Origin: Sphingomonas sanxanigenens
GTDB taxonomy: Bacteria; Pseudomonadota; Alphaproteobacteria; Sphingomonadales; Sphingomonadaceae
Reading direction: 5' to 3'
DNA: 7,907 bases
NCBI GenBank assembly: GCA_003240855.1
Contig: QFNN01000127.1
Coordinates: 1-7,907, forward strand
Shown piece after piece: positions 1 to 5,541 of the stretch; the first letter of the stretch is position 1; every line of letters starts with the position of its first letter. A program made the translations under genes and the position numbers. The notes beneath the pieces are model-generated. The model was not told where the DNA came from. It was given only the letters and a program-made list of their open reading frames with translations, and searched no databases.

Positions 1-27
1 GTCGTCCGCGAGCAGGAAGAGGCATAA
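1..27 (+). CDS. rplV: 50S ribosomal protein L22, C-terminal end only (partial)
   Basis: Only the last eight codons and the TAA stop are in the window; they read VVREQEEA. The tail closes the final beta strand of L22, a 50S protein whose loop lines the peptide exit tunnel. The call rests mainly on position, because rplV precedes rpsC in nearly all bacteria, and on the matching VVRE-type ending. The gene's purine-rich end (gaagagg, 16-22) also serves as the Shine-Dalgarno region for rpsC, which starts three bases after the stop, so the two are probably translationally coupled. Confidence 0.8.
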   Translation, partial: VVREQEEA

Positions 28-30
28 GTC

Positions 31-726
31 ATGGGTCAGAAATCCAATCCGATCGGCCTGCGCCTGCAGATCAACCGCACCTGGGACAGCCGCTGGTTCG
101 CCGAAGGCCATGACTATGGCCGGCTGCTGCTCGAGGATCTCAAGATCCGCAAGTACATCCTGAAGAACCTGCCGCAGGCAGCGATCTCGAAGGTTGTGAT
201 CGAGCGTCCGGCCAAGCTGTGCCGCATCTCCATTTATGCCGCGCGCCCTGGCGTGATCATCGGCAAGAAGGGCGCGGACATCGAGAAGCTCCGCAAGACG
301 CTGGGCGCGATGACCTCCTCGGACGTCTCGCTGAACATCGTCGAGATCCGCAAGCCCGAGATCGACGCCAAGCTCGTCGCGCAGGGCGTCGCCGATCAGC
401 TCGAGCGTCGCGTCGCGTTCCGTCGTGCGATGAAGCGCGCCGTTCAGTCGGCGCTGCGTCTCGGCGCAGAGGGCATCCGCATCACCTGCGGCGGCCGTCT
501 TGGCGGCGCCGAGATCGCGCGCACCGAATGGTATCGCGAAGGCCGCGTTCCGCTGCACACGCTGCGCGCGAACGTCGACTATGCCGAGGCCGAAGCCCAC
601 ACCGCCTATGGCGTGTGCGGCGTGAAGGTCTGGATCTTCAAGGGCGAGATTCTGGGTCATGACCCGCTCGCGCAGGACCGGCTGATGATGGAGGCTCAGA
701 CCTCCGGCGTCCGTCCGGCGCGTTAA
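31..726 (+). CDS. rpsC: 30S ribosomal protein S3
   Basis: S3 sits on the solvent side of the 30S head and helps form the mRNA entry tunnel. The 231-residue product is a normal length for bacterial S3. It starts with the typical MGQKSNPIGLRLQ. A type II KH RNA-binding domain carries the GxxG loop as GKKG at residues 78-81. The basic residues R131, R132 and K135, which in E. coli contribute to unwinding of incoming mRNA, are at the same positions. The C-terminal S3 domain signature GRLGGAEIARTEWYREG lies at about 155-171. The ATG at 31 follows the rplV stop by three bases and has a purine-rich stretch 8 bases upstream. Nothing is truncated or unusual. Confidence 0.98.
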   Translation: MGQKSNPIGLRLQINRTWDSRWFAEGHDYGRLLLEDLKIRKYILKNLPQAAISKVVIERPAKLCRISIYAARPGVIIGKKGADIEKLRKTLGAMTSSDVSLNIVEIRKPEIDAKLVAQGVADQLERRVAFRRAMKRAVQSALRLGAEGIRITCGGRLGGAEIARTEWYREGRVPLHTLRANVDYAEAEAHTAYGVCGVKVWIFKGEILGHDPLAQDRLMMEAQTSGVRPAR

Positions 727-738
727 GGAACCAAAGAG

Positions 739-1173
739 ATGCTGCAACCGAAGCGCACCAAATTCCGCAAGGCCTTCAAGGGCCGCATCCATGGCGATGC
801 GAAGGGCGGCACGTCGCTCAACTTCGGCTCCTACGGGCTGAAGGCGATGGAACCGGAGCGGATCACCGCTCGCCAGATCGAGGCCGCGCGTCGCGCGATC
901 ACGCGTCACATCAAGCGCCAGGGGCGTTTGTGGATCCGCGTGTTCCCGGACGTGCCGGTTTCGTCGAAGCCTGCCGAAGTCCGCATGGGCTCGGGCAAGG
1001 GCGCGCCCGAATATTGGGCCGCCCGCGTGAAGCCGGGCCGTATCCTGTTCGAGCTGGATGGGGTTCCGGGTCCGATCGCCGCCGTGGCTTTCGCCCGCGC
1101 CGCGATGAAGCTGCCGATCAAGACCAAGGTCGTCGCCCGTCTTGGCGACACCTCGCACCTGGGAGCCGAGTGA
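739..1173 (+). CDS. rplP: 50S ribosomal protein L16
   Basis: L16 binds 23S rRNA near the peptidyl transferase centre and the A-site tRNA, and is a late-assembly 50S protein. The 144-residue product begins with the almost invariant MLQPKRTKFRK. It carries the signature regions RITARQIEAARRAITR (41-56) and VRMGSGKGAPEYWAA (81-95). R82 in VRMGSGKG corresponds to E. coli R81, the arginine hydroxylated by the oxygenase YcfD; whether this host modifies it cannot be seen. The preceding stop codon is fused to the ribosome binding site (TAAGGA, 724-729), nine bases before the ATG. Its own TGA overlaps the rpmC ATG by one base. The eight or so residues after LPIKTKVVARL form a slightly longer tail than in E. 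coli. Confidence 0.98.
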   Translation: MLQPKRTKFRKAFKGRIHGDAKGGTSLNFGSYGLKAMEPERITARQIEAARRAITRHIKRQGRLWIRVFPDVPVSSKPAEVRMGSGKGAPEYWAARVKPGRILFELDGVPGPIAAVAFARAAMKLPIKTKVVARLGDTSHLGAE

Positions 1174-1373
1174 TGGCCAAGGACGATCTGAAGGTGAAGA
1201 CCGACGATCAGCTTAACGAGCAGTTGGGCGATCTGAAGCGCGAGGCGTTCAACCTGCGTTTCCAGGCTGCGACCAACCAGCTCGAAAAGCCGTCGCGGGT
1301 CCGCGAGGTGCGTCGCACCATCGCCCGCATCAAGACGCTGCAGAACGAGCGCGCGCGCTCGGCCGCGAAGTAA
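1173..1373 (+). CDS. rpmC: 50S ribosomal protein L29
   Basis: L29 is a small two-helix protein beside the exit tunnel, next to L23, where trigger factor and signal recognition particle dock. The 66-residue product is of normal length. It shows the heptad-like helical pattern LNEQLGDLKREAFNLRFQ (14-31) and the family signature KPSRVREVRRTIARIKT (39-55). A longer reading of the same frame exists upstream, but the ATG at 1173 is the right start. It gives the conserved MAKDDLK beginning, overlaps the rplP stop as TGATG, and has GGAG at 1162-1165 seven bases upstream. The overlap suggests coupling to rplP translation. Confidence 0.96.
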   Translation: MAKDDLKVKTDDQLNEQLGDLKREAFNLRFQAATNQLEKPSRVREVRRTIARIKTLQNERARSAAK

Positions 1374-1385
1374 GGAATACGAGAC

Positions 1386-1652
1386 ATGCCGAAGCGCGTG
1401 CTGACCGGACAGGTGGTGTCCGACAAGACCGACAAGACGGTGGTCGTCCGTGTGGAGCGCAAGGTCAAGCACCCGCTCTACGGCAAGATCATCCGCCGCT
1501 CGAAGAAGTATCACGCCCATGATGAGGCCAATGCCTATCACACGGGCGACACGGTGCGGATCGAAGAGACCGCTCCGATTTCGAAGCTGAAGACCTGGAA
1601 GGTCATCGAGCGCGTCGATACGCACAAGACCCCGGAAGCGGTCGAGGTTTAA
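1386..1652 (+). CDS. rpsQ: 30S ribosomal protein S17
   Basis: S17 is an OB-fold protein that binds 16S rRNA early in 30S assembly. The 88-residue product shows the S17 pattern: MPKRVLTGQVVSDKTDKTVVV at the start, a basic HPLYGKIIRRSKKYHAHDE strand region (29-47) and the signature GDTVRIEETAPISKLKTW (54-71). The rpmC stop overlaps the ribosome binding site (TAAGGA, 1371-1376), nine bases before the ATG. This is the same arrangement as at rpsC-rplP. In E. coli rpsQ is the last gene of the S10 operon. Here it is followed by a 50-base spacer with a strong hairpin before rplN. Confidence 0.98.
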   Translation: MPKRVLTGQVVSDKTDKTVVVRVERKVKHPLYGKIIRRSKKYHAHDEANAYHTGDTVRIEETAPISKLKTWKVIERVDTHKTPEAVEV

Positions 1653-1672
1653 CCCGTCTCCCCGGAGACGGG
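1653..1672 (+). promoter_or_regulatory. Intercistronic hairpin at the S10/spc operon boundary
   Basis: A perfect inverted repeat begins on the base after the rpsQ stop. CCCGTCTC (1653-1660) pairs with GAGACGGG (1665-1672) around a CCCG loop, giving eight uninterrupted pairs. Only a short TTT follows (1680-1682), eight bases downstream, so it is not a convincing intrinsic terminator. Possible roles are partial attenuation, an RNA processing site, or a barrier protecting the upstream message's 3' end. It is seen directly; the function is inferred. Confidence 0.6.
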
Positions 1673-1695
1673 GCTGATGTTTGAGAAGAAGGAAT

Positions 1696-1710
1696 TGGAT
1701 CGATGATCCA
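1696..1710 (+). promoter_or_regulatory. Small hairpin enclosing the rplN start codon
   Basis: TGGATC (1696-1701) is complementary to GATCCA (1705-1710), with loop GAT. The loop holds the A and U of the rplN start codon, and its G closes the stem. The ribosome binding site AAGGA (1689-1693) lies just upstream and is left free. A six-pair stem is weak and a three-base loop is tight, so a regulatory effect on initiation is possible but unproven. Confidence 0.35.
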
Positions 1711-2071
1711 GATGCAATCCAATCTCGACGTCGCCGACAACAGCGGCGCGAAGCGAGTGCAGTGCATCAAGGTGCTGGGCGGGTCCAAGCGCCGTTTCGC
1801 TGGCGTGGGCGACATCATCGTCGTCTCCGTCAAGGAAGCGGCCCCGCGCGGCAAGGTGAAGAAGGGTGACGTTCACCGTGCGGTGATCGTGCGCACCGCG
1901 AAGGACATTCATCGTCCCGACGGTTCGACCATCCGTTTCGACACCAATGCGGCTGTGCTGGTCAACAAGAACGAGGAGCCGATCGGCACCCGTATCTTCG
2001 GGCCGGTCGTGCGCGAACTGCGCGGCAAGAAGCATATGAAGATCATTTCGCTCGCGCCGGAGGTGCTGTGA
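1703..2071 (+). CDS. rplN: 50S ribosomal protein L14
   Basis: L14 is a five-stranded beta-barrel 50S protein that forms an intersubunit bridge and is the docking site of the silencing factor RsfS. Its 122 residues match the family's usual length exactly. The N-terminus MIQMQSNLDVADNSGAKRV is typical of alphaproteobacteria. The signature covers about residues 60-88, including AVIVRTAKD and IRFDTNAAVLVN. An in-frame ATG at 1712 is a possible alternative start. The first ATG is preferred because L14 proteins keep the MIQ start and AAGGA lies nine bases upstream. This is the first gene of the spc operon in E. coli. Its TGA overlaps the rplX ATG by one base. Confidence 0.98.
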   Translation: MIQMQSNLDVADNSGAKRVQCIKVLGGSKRRFAGVGDIIVVSVKEAAPRGKVKKGDVHRAVIVRTAKDIHRPDGSTIRFDTNAAVLVNKNEEPIGTRIFGPVVRELRGKKHMKIISLAPEVL

Positions 2072-2391
2072 TGGCTGCCGCGAAGATCAAGAAGGGTGAC
2101 AAGGTCGTCGTCCTGTCCGGCAAGGACAAGGGCCGCACCGGCGAAGTCACCAAGTCGCTGCCGAAGGAAGGCAAGGTGATCGTTTCGGGCATCAACGTGG
2201 CCGTGCGTCATCGCAAGCCCGACCAGGCGAACCCGCAGGGCGGGCTGGAGCGTCGCGAAGCGCCGCTGCACGTGTCGAAGGTCGCCGTCGCCGACCCCAA
2301 GACCGGCAAGCCGACGCGCGTCCGCTTCGAGATCAAGGACGGGAAGAAGGTCCGCGTGGCCGTCAAGTCCGGGGAGACCATCAATGGCTGA
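2071..2391 (+). CDS. rplX: 50S ribosomal protein L24
   Basis: L24 is one of two proteins that start 50S assembly, binding near the 5' end of 23S rRNA by the tunnel exit. The 106-residue product carries an N-terminal KOW motif at about residues 6-33 (IKKGDKVVVLSGKDKGRTG). The characteristic NPQGGLERREAPLHVSKV segment follows in the middle. A GTG immediately upstream (2068) would add one residue. The ATG at 2071 is preferred because it gives the usual MAAAKIKKGD start, forms the TGATG overlap with the rplN stop, and has GGAGG (2059-2063) seven bases before it. The last eight bases overlap the rplE start. Confidence 0.97.
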   Translation: MAAAKIKKGDKVVVLSGKDKGRTGEVTKSLPKEGKVIVSGINVAVRHRKPDQANPQGGLERREAPLHVSKVAVADPKTGKPTRVRFEIKDGKKVRVAVKSGETING

Positions 2392-2965
2392 TGCTTATGT
2401 GCCTCGCCTGAAGAAGCTTTATGACGATCGCATCGCCAAGGCGATGACCGAGAAGTTCGGTTATGCGAACGTCATGGAGATCCCGCGCATCGAGAAGATC
2501 GTGCTCAACATGGGCGTCGGCGAGGCGACCCAGGACCGCAAGAAGGTCGAGAGCGCGGCTTCGGAGATGGAGCGCATCGCCGGCCAGAAGCCCGTGGTGA
2601 CCCGCGCCAAGAAGTCGATCGCGCAGTTCAAGCTGCGCGAAGGCATGGCGATCGGCGCCAAGGTGACGCTGCGTCGCGAGCGCATGTACGAGTTCCTGGA
2701 CCGCTTCATCACGATCGCGCTTCCGCGCGTTCGCGACTTTCGCGGCCTGAACCCGAAGTCCTTCGACGGTCGCGGCAACTATGCCTGCGGTCTGAAGGAA
2801 CAGCTCGTGTTCCCCGAGATCAACTATGACCAGGTCGACCAGATCCGCGGCATGGACGTGATCGTCACCACGACTGCAAAGACCGACGACGAGGCGCGCG
2901 AACTGCTCCGCCTCTTCGGTTTCCCCTTCCCGAAGGAAGGTGAAGCCGAGAAGCAGGCGGCCTGA
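2384..2965 (+). CDS. rplE: 50S ribosomal protein L5
   Basis: L5 joins L18 and 5S rRNA to form the central protuberance of the 50S subunit and contacts P-site tRNA. The 193-residue product is somewhat longer than E. coli L5 because of a charged tail (KEGEAEKQAA). It has the L5 signature MERIAGQKPVVTRAKKS (62-78) and the strongly conserved LRRERMYEFLDRFITIALPR block (97-116). The ATG at 2384 lies inside the last codons of rplX, an eight-base overlap, with GGGGAG at 2371-2376 as ribosome binding site, so coupling to rplX is likely. In E. coli the S8 repressor site lies near this gene's start; I could not see a convincing copy here by eye. Confidence 0.98.
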   Translation: MADAYVPRLKKLYDDRIAKAMTEKFGYANVMEIPRIEKIVLNMGVGEATQDRKKVESAASEMERIAGQKPVVTRAKKSIAQFKLREGMAIGAKVTLRRERMYEFLDRFITIALPRVRDFRGLNPKSFDGRGNYACGLKEQLVFPEINYDQVDQIRGMDVIVTTTAKTDDEARELLRLFGFPFPKEGEAEKQAA

Positions 2966-2973
2966 TTGGCCGC
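2957..2973 (+). promoter_or_regulatory. Hairpin carrying the rplE stop codon in its loop
   Basis: GCGGCC (2957-2962) is a perfect complement of GGCCGC (2968-2973), separated by TGATT, so the TGA stop of rplE lies in the loop. No T-run follows, so it is not an intrinsic terminator. It opens a 42-base spacer before rpsN. It could influence ribosome release, re-initiation or RNA processing, or be chance in GC-rich sequence. Confidence 0.3.
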
Positions 2974-3007
2974 GCCCGTAGAGATTGAAGGAAAGAGAAC
3001 TTAAGTC

Positions 3008-3313
3008 ATGGCGAAACTGAGTTCGATCAACAAGAACGAGCGTCGCAAGAAGCTCGTGAAGCAATATGCCGGCAAATATGCCAAGCTGAAGGCGGTCGCG
3101 GCGGACAAGTCGCTCGACGAGACCGAGCGCCTTATCGCGCGCCTGAAGATGGCCGAGCTGCCGCGCAACGCGAACCCGACGCGTGTCCGCAATCGTTGCG
3201 AGATCACCGGTCGTCCGCGTGCTTACTACCGCAAGTTCCGTCTCTGCCGCGTGCAGCTCCGTGATCTGGCCAATAAGGGCCTGATCCCCGGCGTCACGAA
3301 GTCGAGCTGGTAA
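3008..3313 (+). CDS. rpsN: 30S ribosomal protein S14 (zinc-independent type)
   Basis: S14 is a late-binding protein of the 30S head. At 101 residues, this is the long form that lacks the CxxC...CxxC zinc ribbon. Only two cysteines are present, C64 and C80, and they cannot form that zinc site. The family signature around RNRCEITGRPRAYYRKFRL (61-79) and the invariant C-terminal GLIPGVTKSSW ending are present. The 42-base spacer upstream is purine-rich. The best match, AAGGA at 2988-2992, is 15 bases from the ATG, rather far; the GAG at 2995-2997 is at a better distance. The start is fixed by the conserved MAKLSSINKNERR beginning. Confidence 0.98.
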   Translation: MAKLSSINKNERRKKLVKQYAGKYAKLKAVAADKSLDETERLIARLKMAELPRNANPTRVRNRCEITGRPRAYYRKFRLCRVQLRDLANKGLIPGVTKSSW

Positions 3314-3325
3314 GGGTCAGAAGAT

Positions 3326-3721
3326 ATGGCATTGACCGATCCCCTGGGTGATCTGCTCACCCGCATCCGCAACGGCCAGCGCGCGCGCAAGGACAGCGTC
3401 CTTTCGCCGGGCTCGAAGCTGCGTGTCCGCGTGCTCGACGTGCTTCAGCGCGAAGGCTATATCCGCGGCTACAGCGAGGAAGAAGTCGCCGGCCACGCCG
3501 GGCTTCGCATCGAGCTGAAATATTTTGAAGGCCAGCCGGCGATCCAGCATCTCGCTCGCGTCTCGAAGCCCGGTCGCCGGGTCTATTCGGGCTCGAAGGA
3601 GCTGCCGCGCGTTCGCAACGGCCTGGGCATCACCATCGTCTCGACGCCGAAGGGCGTTCTGTCCGACGCGGAAGCGCGCGAACAGAATGTCGGCGGCGAG
3701 GTTCTCGCGGAGGTCTTCTGA
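3326..3721 (+). CDS. rpsH: 30S ribosomal protein S8
   Basis: S8 binds helix 21 of 16S rRNA in the central domain. In E. coli it also represses the spc operon by binding its mRNA. The 131-residue product is of normal length. It starts MALTDPLGDLLTRIRNGQ and ends with the RNA-binding signature GITIVSTPKGVLSDAEAR (101-118) followed by GGEVLAEVF. The rpsN stop is fused to the ribosome binding site (TAAGGG, 3311-3316), nine bases before the ATG. The TGA overlaps the rplF ATG by one base. Autoregulation by S8 is known in E. coli; nothing in this window shows it directly. Confidence 0.98.
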   Translation: MALTDPLGDLLTRIRNGQRARKDSVLSPGSKLRVRVLDVLQREGYIRGYSEEEVAGHAGLRIELKYFEGQPAIQHLARVSKPGRRVYSGSKELPRVRNGLGITIVSTPKGVLSDAEAREQNVGGEVLAEVF

Positions 3722-4254
3722 TGAGCCGCATCGGTAAAAAGCCGGTCGTCGTGCCGGCGGGCGTCACCGCCACCATCGACGCGGGCACGCTGTCGGTCAA
3801 AGGCCCCAAGGGCACGCTGACCATGACGCTCGCCGACGATGTGAGCTATGCGATCGAGGACGGCAGCATTTCGGTGCAGCCGTCCAACGCCACCAAGCGC
3901 GCCCGGTCCTTCTGGGGCATGCAGCGCACGATGGTGCAGAATCTGGTCACCGGCGTGACCGAGGGCTTTTCCAAGACCCTCGAGATCACCGGCGTCGGCT
4001 ACCGCGCCAACCTTCAGGGCAAGAATCTGAAGCTGCAGCTCGGCTACAGCCACGATGTCGATTTCGAGGTGCCGGAAGGCATCACGATCGCCACCCCCGA
4101 TCAGACCACGGTCCAGATCAGCGGCATCGACAAGCAGCAGGTCGGCCAGGTCGCCGCAGAGATTCGTCGCTGGCGCAAGCCCGAGCCGTACAAGGGCAAG
4201 GGCATCAAGTATCGCGGCGAGTTCATCTTCCGCAAGGAAGGGAAGAAGAAGTAA
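3721..4254 (+). CDS. rplF: 50S ribosomal protein L6
   Basis: L6 lies at the base of the L7/L12 stalk near the sarcin-ricin loop, where the translational GTPases dock. The 177-residue product matches the family length and holds the two tandem L6 folds. It begins MSRIGKKPVVVPAGV and carries the signature PEPYKGKGIKYRGE (154-167) close to the basic C-terminus. GGAGG at 3709-3713, seven bases before the ATG, lies within the last codons of rpsH. The TGATG overlap implies translational coupling. Nothing is unusual. Confidence 0.98.
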   Translation: MSRIGKKPVVVPAGVTATIDAGTLSVKGPKGTLTMTLADDVSYAIEDGSISVQPSNATKRARSFWGMQRTMVQNLVTGVTEGFSKTLEITGVGYRANLQGKNLKLQLGYSHDVDFEVPEGITIATPDQTTVQISGIDKQQVGQVAAEIRRWRKPEPYKGKGIKYRGEFIFRKEGKKK

Positions 4255-4255
4255 C

Positions 4256-4609
4256 ATGGCAAAAATGTCTCTCTTCGATAAGCGTCGCCAGCGGGTCCGC
4301 ACGGCGCTTCGCGCGCGTTCGGGCGGCCGCCCCCGGCTTTCGATCCACCGTTCGGGTCGTCACATCTACGCTCAGGTGATCGACGACGCGGCGGGCACCA
4401 CCGTCGCTTCGGCCTCGACCCTCGAGAAGGACGTGCGCGGCCAGAGCGGCGCGACCTCCGCCGCCGCCGCCGAAGTCGGCAAGCGCGTTGCCGAGGCCGC
4501 GAAGAAGGCGGGCGTCACCAAGGTGGTGTTCGATCGCGGCGGTTTCCTGTTTCACGGACGCGTCAAGGCGCTGGCGGATGCCGCGCGTGAAGGCGGATTG
4601 GAGTTCTGA
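4256..4609 (+). CDS. rplR: 50S ribosomal protein L18
   Basis: L18 binds 5S rRNA and, with L5, brings it into the 50S subunit. The 117-residue product has the family features: a basic N-terminus (KRRQRVRTALRARSGGRPRL), the HIYAQVIDD strand (36-44), an alanine-rich helix, and the closing FDRGGFLFHGRVKALADAAREGGLEF (92-117). The reading frame is open upstream, but the ATG at 4256 is correct. It gives the short N-terminus expected for L18 and begins one base after the rplF stop. The purine-rich end of rplF (about 4234-4250) supplies the ribosome binding region. A second in-frame ATG at 4265 is a possible alternative. Confidence 0.97.
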   Translation: MAKMSLFDKRRQRVRTALRARSGGRPRLSIHRSGRHIYAQVIDDAAGTTVASASTLEKDVRGQSGATSAAAAEVGKRVAEAAKKAGVTKVVFDRGGFLFHGRVKALADAAREGGLEF

Positions 4610-4611
4610 TT

Positions 4612-5313
4612 ATGGCTGACGAGATCGAAATCCAGCCGGAAGTCGCCGCCGAGGGTGGTGAGACCCAGGGCCGCGGCCCGCGTGGCGGCCGTGGCGGTCG
4701 CGGTGGCCGTGGCGGTCGCGAAGGCGGCGGCCGTGGTCGTCGTGACGATCGTCGTGGCGCCAACCAGGAGGAAGGCGGCGAGGAGCTGATCGAGAAGCTG
4801 GTTCACATCAACCGCGTCTCGAAAACCGTCAAGGGCGGCAAGCGCTTCGGTTTCGCCGCGCTCGTCGTCGTGGGCGACGGCAAGGGCCGCGTCGGCTTCG
4901 GCCATGGCAAGGCGCGCGAGGTGCCTGAGGCGATCTCGAAGGCGACGGCCTCGGCCAAGAAGAAGATGGTCCGCGTGCCGCTGCGCGAGGGTCGGACGCT
5001 GCACCATGATGGCGCAGGTCACTTCGGCGCCGGCAAGGTCTATGTCCGTTCGGCCCCGCAGGGCACCGGCATCATCGCCGGCGGTCCGATGCGCGCGGTG
5101 TTCGAGAGCCTGGGCGTCGCCGACGTCGTCACCAAGTCGACCGGCACGTCGAACCCCTACAACATGATCCGCGCGACCTTCGAGGCGCTCACGGATCAGT
5201 CAAGCCCCAAGACGGTGGCGCAGCGTCGCGGCAAGAAGATCGCCGACCTGCTCGGCCGTGGCGGCGCCGACAAGGCGACGGCGCAGGCCGAAGCCGAAGC
5301 GATCGCGGAGTAA
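4612..5313 (+). CDS. rpsE: 30S ribosomal protein S5 with RGG-rich N-terminal extension
   Basis: S5 helps control decoding accuracy and lines the mRNA entry tunnel. The core is standard: NRVSKTVKGGKRF (67-79), including the loop near which spectinomycin binds, then FAALVVVGDGKGRVGFGHGKAREVP in the double-stranded RNA-binding fold, then GTGIIAGGPMRAV (151-163). At 233 residues it is far longer than E. coli S5 (167). An acidic start is followed by a Gly/Arg-rich stretch at residues 20-49 with four tandem RGG units (24-35), and there is an Ala/Glu-rich tail after about residue 216. Extensions of this kind occur in alphaproteobacterial S5 proteins, so I take it as real rather than a wrong start. 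GGAG at 4600-4603 precedes the ATG by eight bases. Confidence 0.97.
   Translation: MADEIEIQPEVAAEGGETQGRGPRGGRGGRGGRGGREGGGRGRRDDRRGANQEEGGEELIEKLVHINRVSKTVKGGKRFGFAALVVVGDGKGRVGFGHGKAREVPEAISKATASAKKKMVRVPLREGRTLHHDGAGHFGAGKVYVRSAPQGTGIIAGGPMRAVFESLGVADVVTKSTGTSNPYNMIRATFEALTDQSSPKTVAQRRGKKIADLLGRGGADKATAQAEAEAIAE
4681..4719 (+). repeat. Four 9-base repeats encoding RGG units in S5
   Basis: Four in-frame copies of a nine-base unit of the form CGY-GGY-GGY run from 4681 to 4716, followed by a fifth CGC. They encode RGGRGGRGGRGGR. The copies differ only at third codon positions (for example cgtggcggc versus cgcggtggc). This suggests an old expansion held by selection on the protein, not a fresh slippage event. 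Further Gly/Arg codons follow to about 4758 without strict periodicity. Confidence 0.85.
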
Positions 5314-5319
5314 TCGATC

Positions 5320-5496
5320 ATGGCGAAGATCAAGGTCAAGCAGACGGGTTCGCCCATCCGCCGCACCAAGGACCAGCGCGCGACGCTCGTCGGCCTGGGC
5401 CTCAACAAGATGCACAAGGTCTCGGAGCTGGAGGACAGCCCCGAGGTCCGCGGCATGATCAAGAAAGTTCAGCACATGGTCGAGGTGGTCGGCTAA
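5320..5496 (+). CDS. rpmD: 50S ribosomal protein L30
   Basis: L30 is a small 50S protein of about 60 residues. This one has 58, reading MAKIKVKQTGSPIRRTKDQR at the start, then the conserved TLVGLGLNKMHK (22-33) and a closing MIKKVQHMVEVVG. It is easily missed because of its size. The CGGAG that precedes the rpsE stop (5306-5310) places a ribosome binding site nine bases upstream of the ATG. The gap from rpsE is six bases, and rpmD between rpsE and rplO is the standard spc order. L30 is absent from some bacterial lineages but clearly present and intact here. Confidence 0.97.
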   Translation: MAKIKVKQTGSPIRRTKDQRATLVGLGLNKMHKVSELEDSPEVRGMIKKVQHMVEVVG

Positions 5497-5541
5497 GCCG
5501 GCCCCTCCCTGCGCGACAAAAGCGAAAGCGAGTGCACTGAC

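Noticed and set aside
906..1625. A 239-codon minus-strand frame across rplP, rpmC and rpsQ
   Set aside because: It spans three certain ribosomal genes and their junctions, has no family resemblance, and shows the composition of a shadow frame in GC-rich DNA.
1681..1710. A promoter directly upstream of rplN
   Set aside because: TTGAGA at 1681-1686 resembles a -35 box, but no -10-like sequence lies 16-18 bases downstream before coding begins.
2384..2420. An S8-binding autoregulatory site near the start of rplE, as in the E. coli spc operon
   Set aside because: I looked for a hairpin resembling the 16S helix 21 S8 site around the rplX-rplE overlap and did not find a convincing one by eye. A covariance-model search would be needed to decide.
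3583..4302. A 239-codon minus-strand frame opposite rpsH, rplF and the start of rplR
   Set aside because: It is antisense to well-conserved genes, and its Leu/Ala/Asp-rich product matches nothing I know.
4456..4472. A short GCC tandem repeat in rplR
   Set aside because: It encodes the usual alanine-rich helix of L18 and is explained by codon preference.
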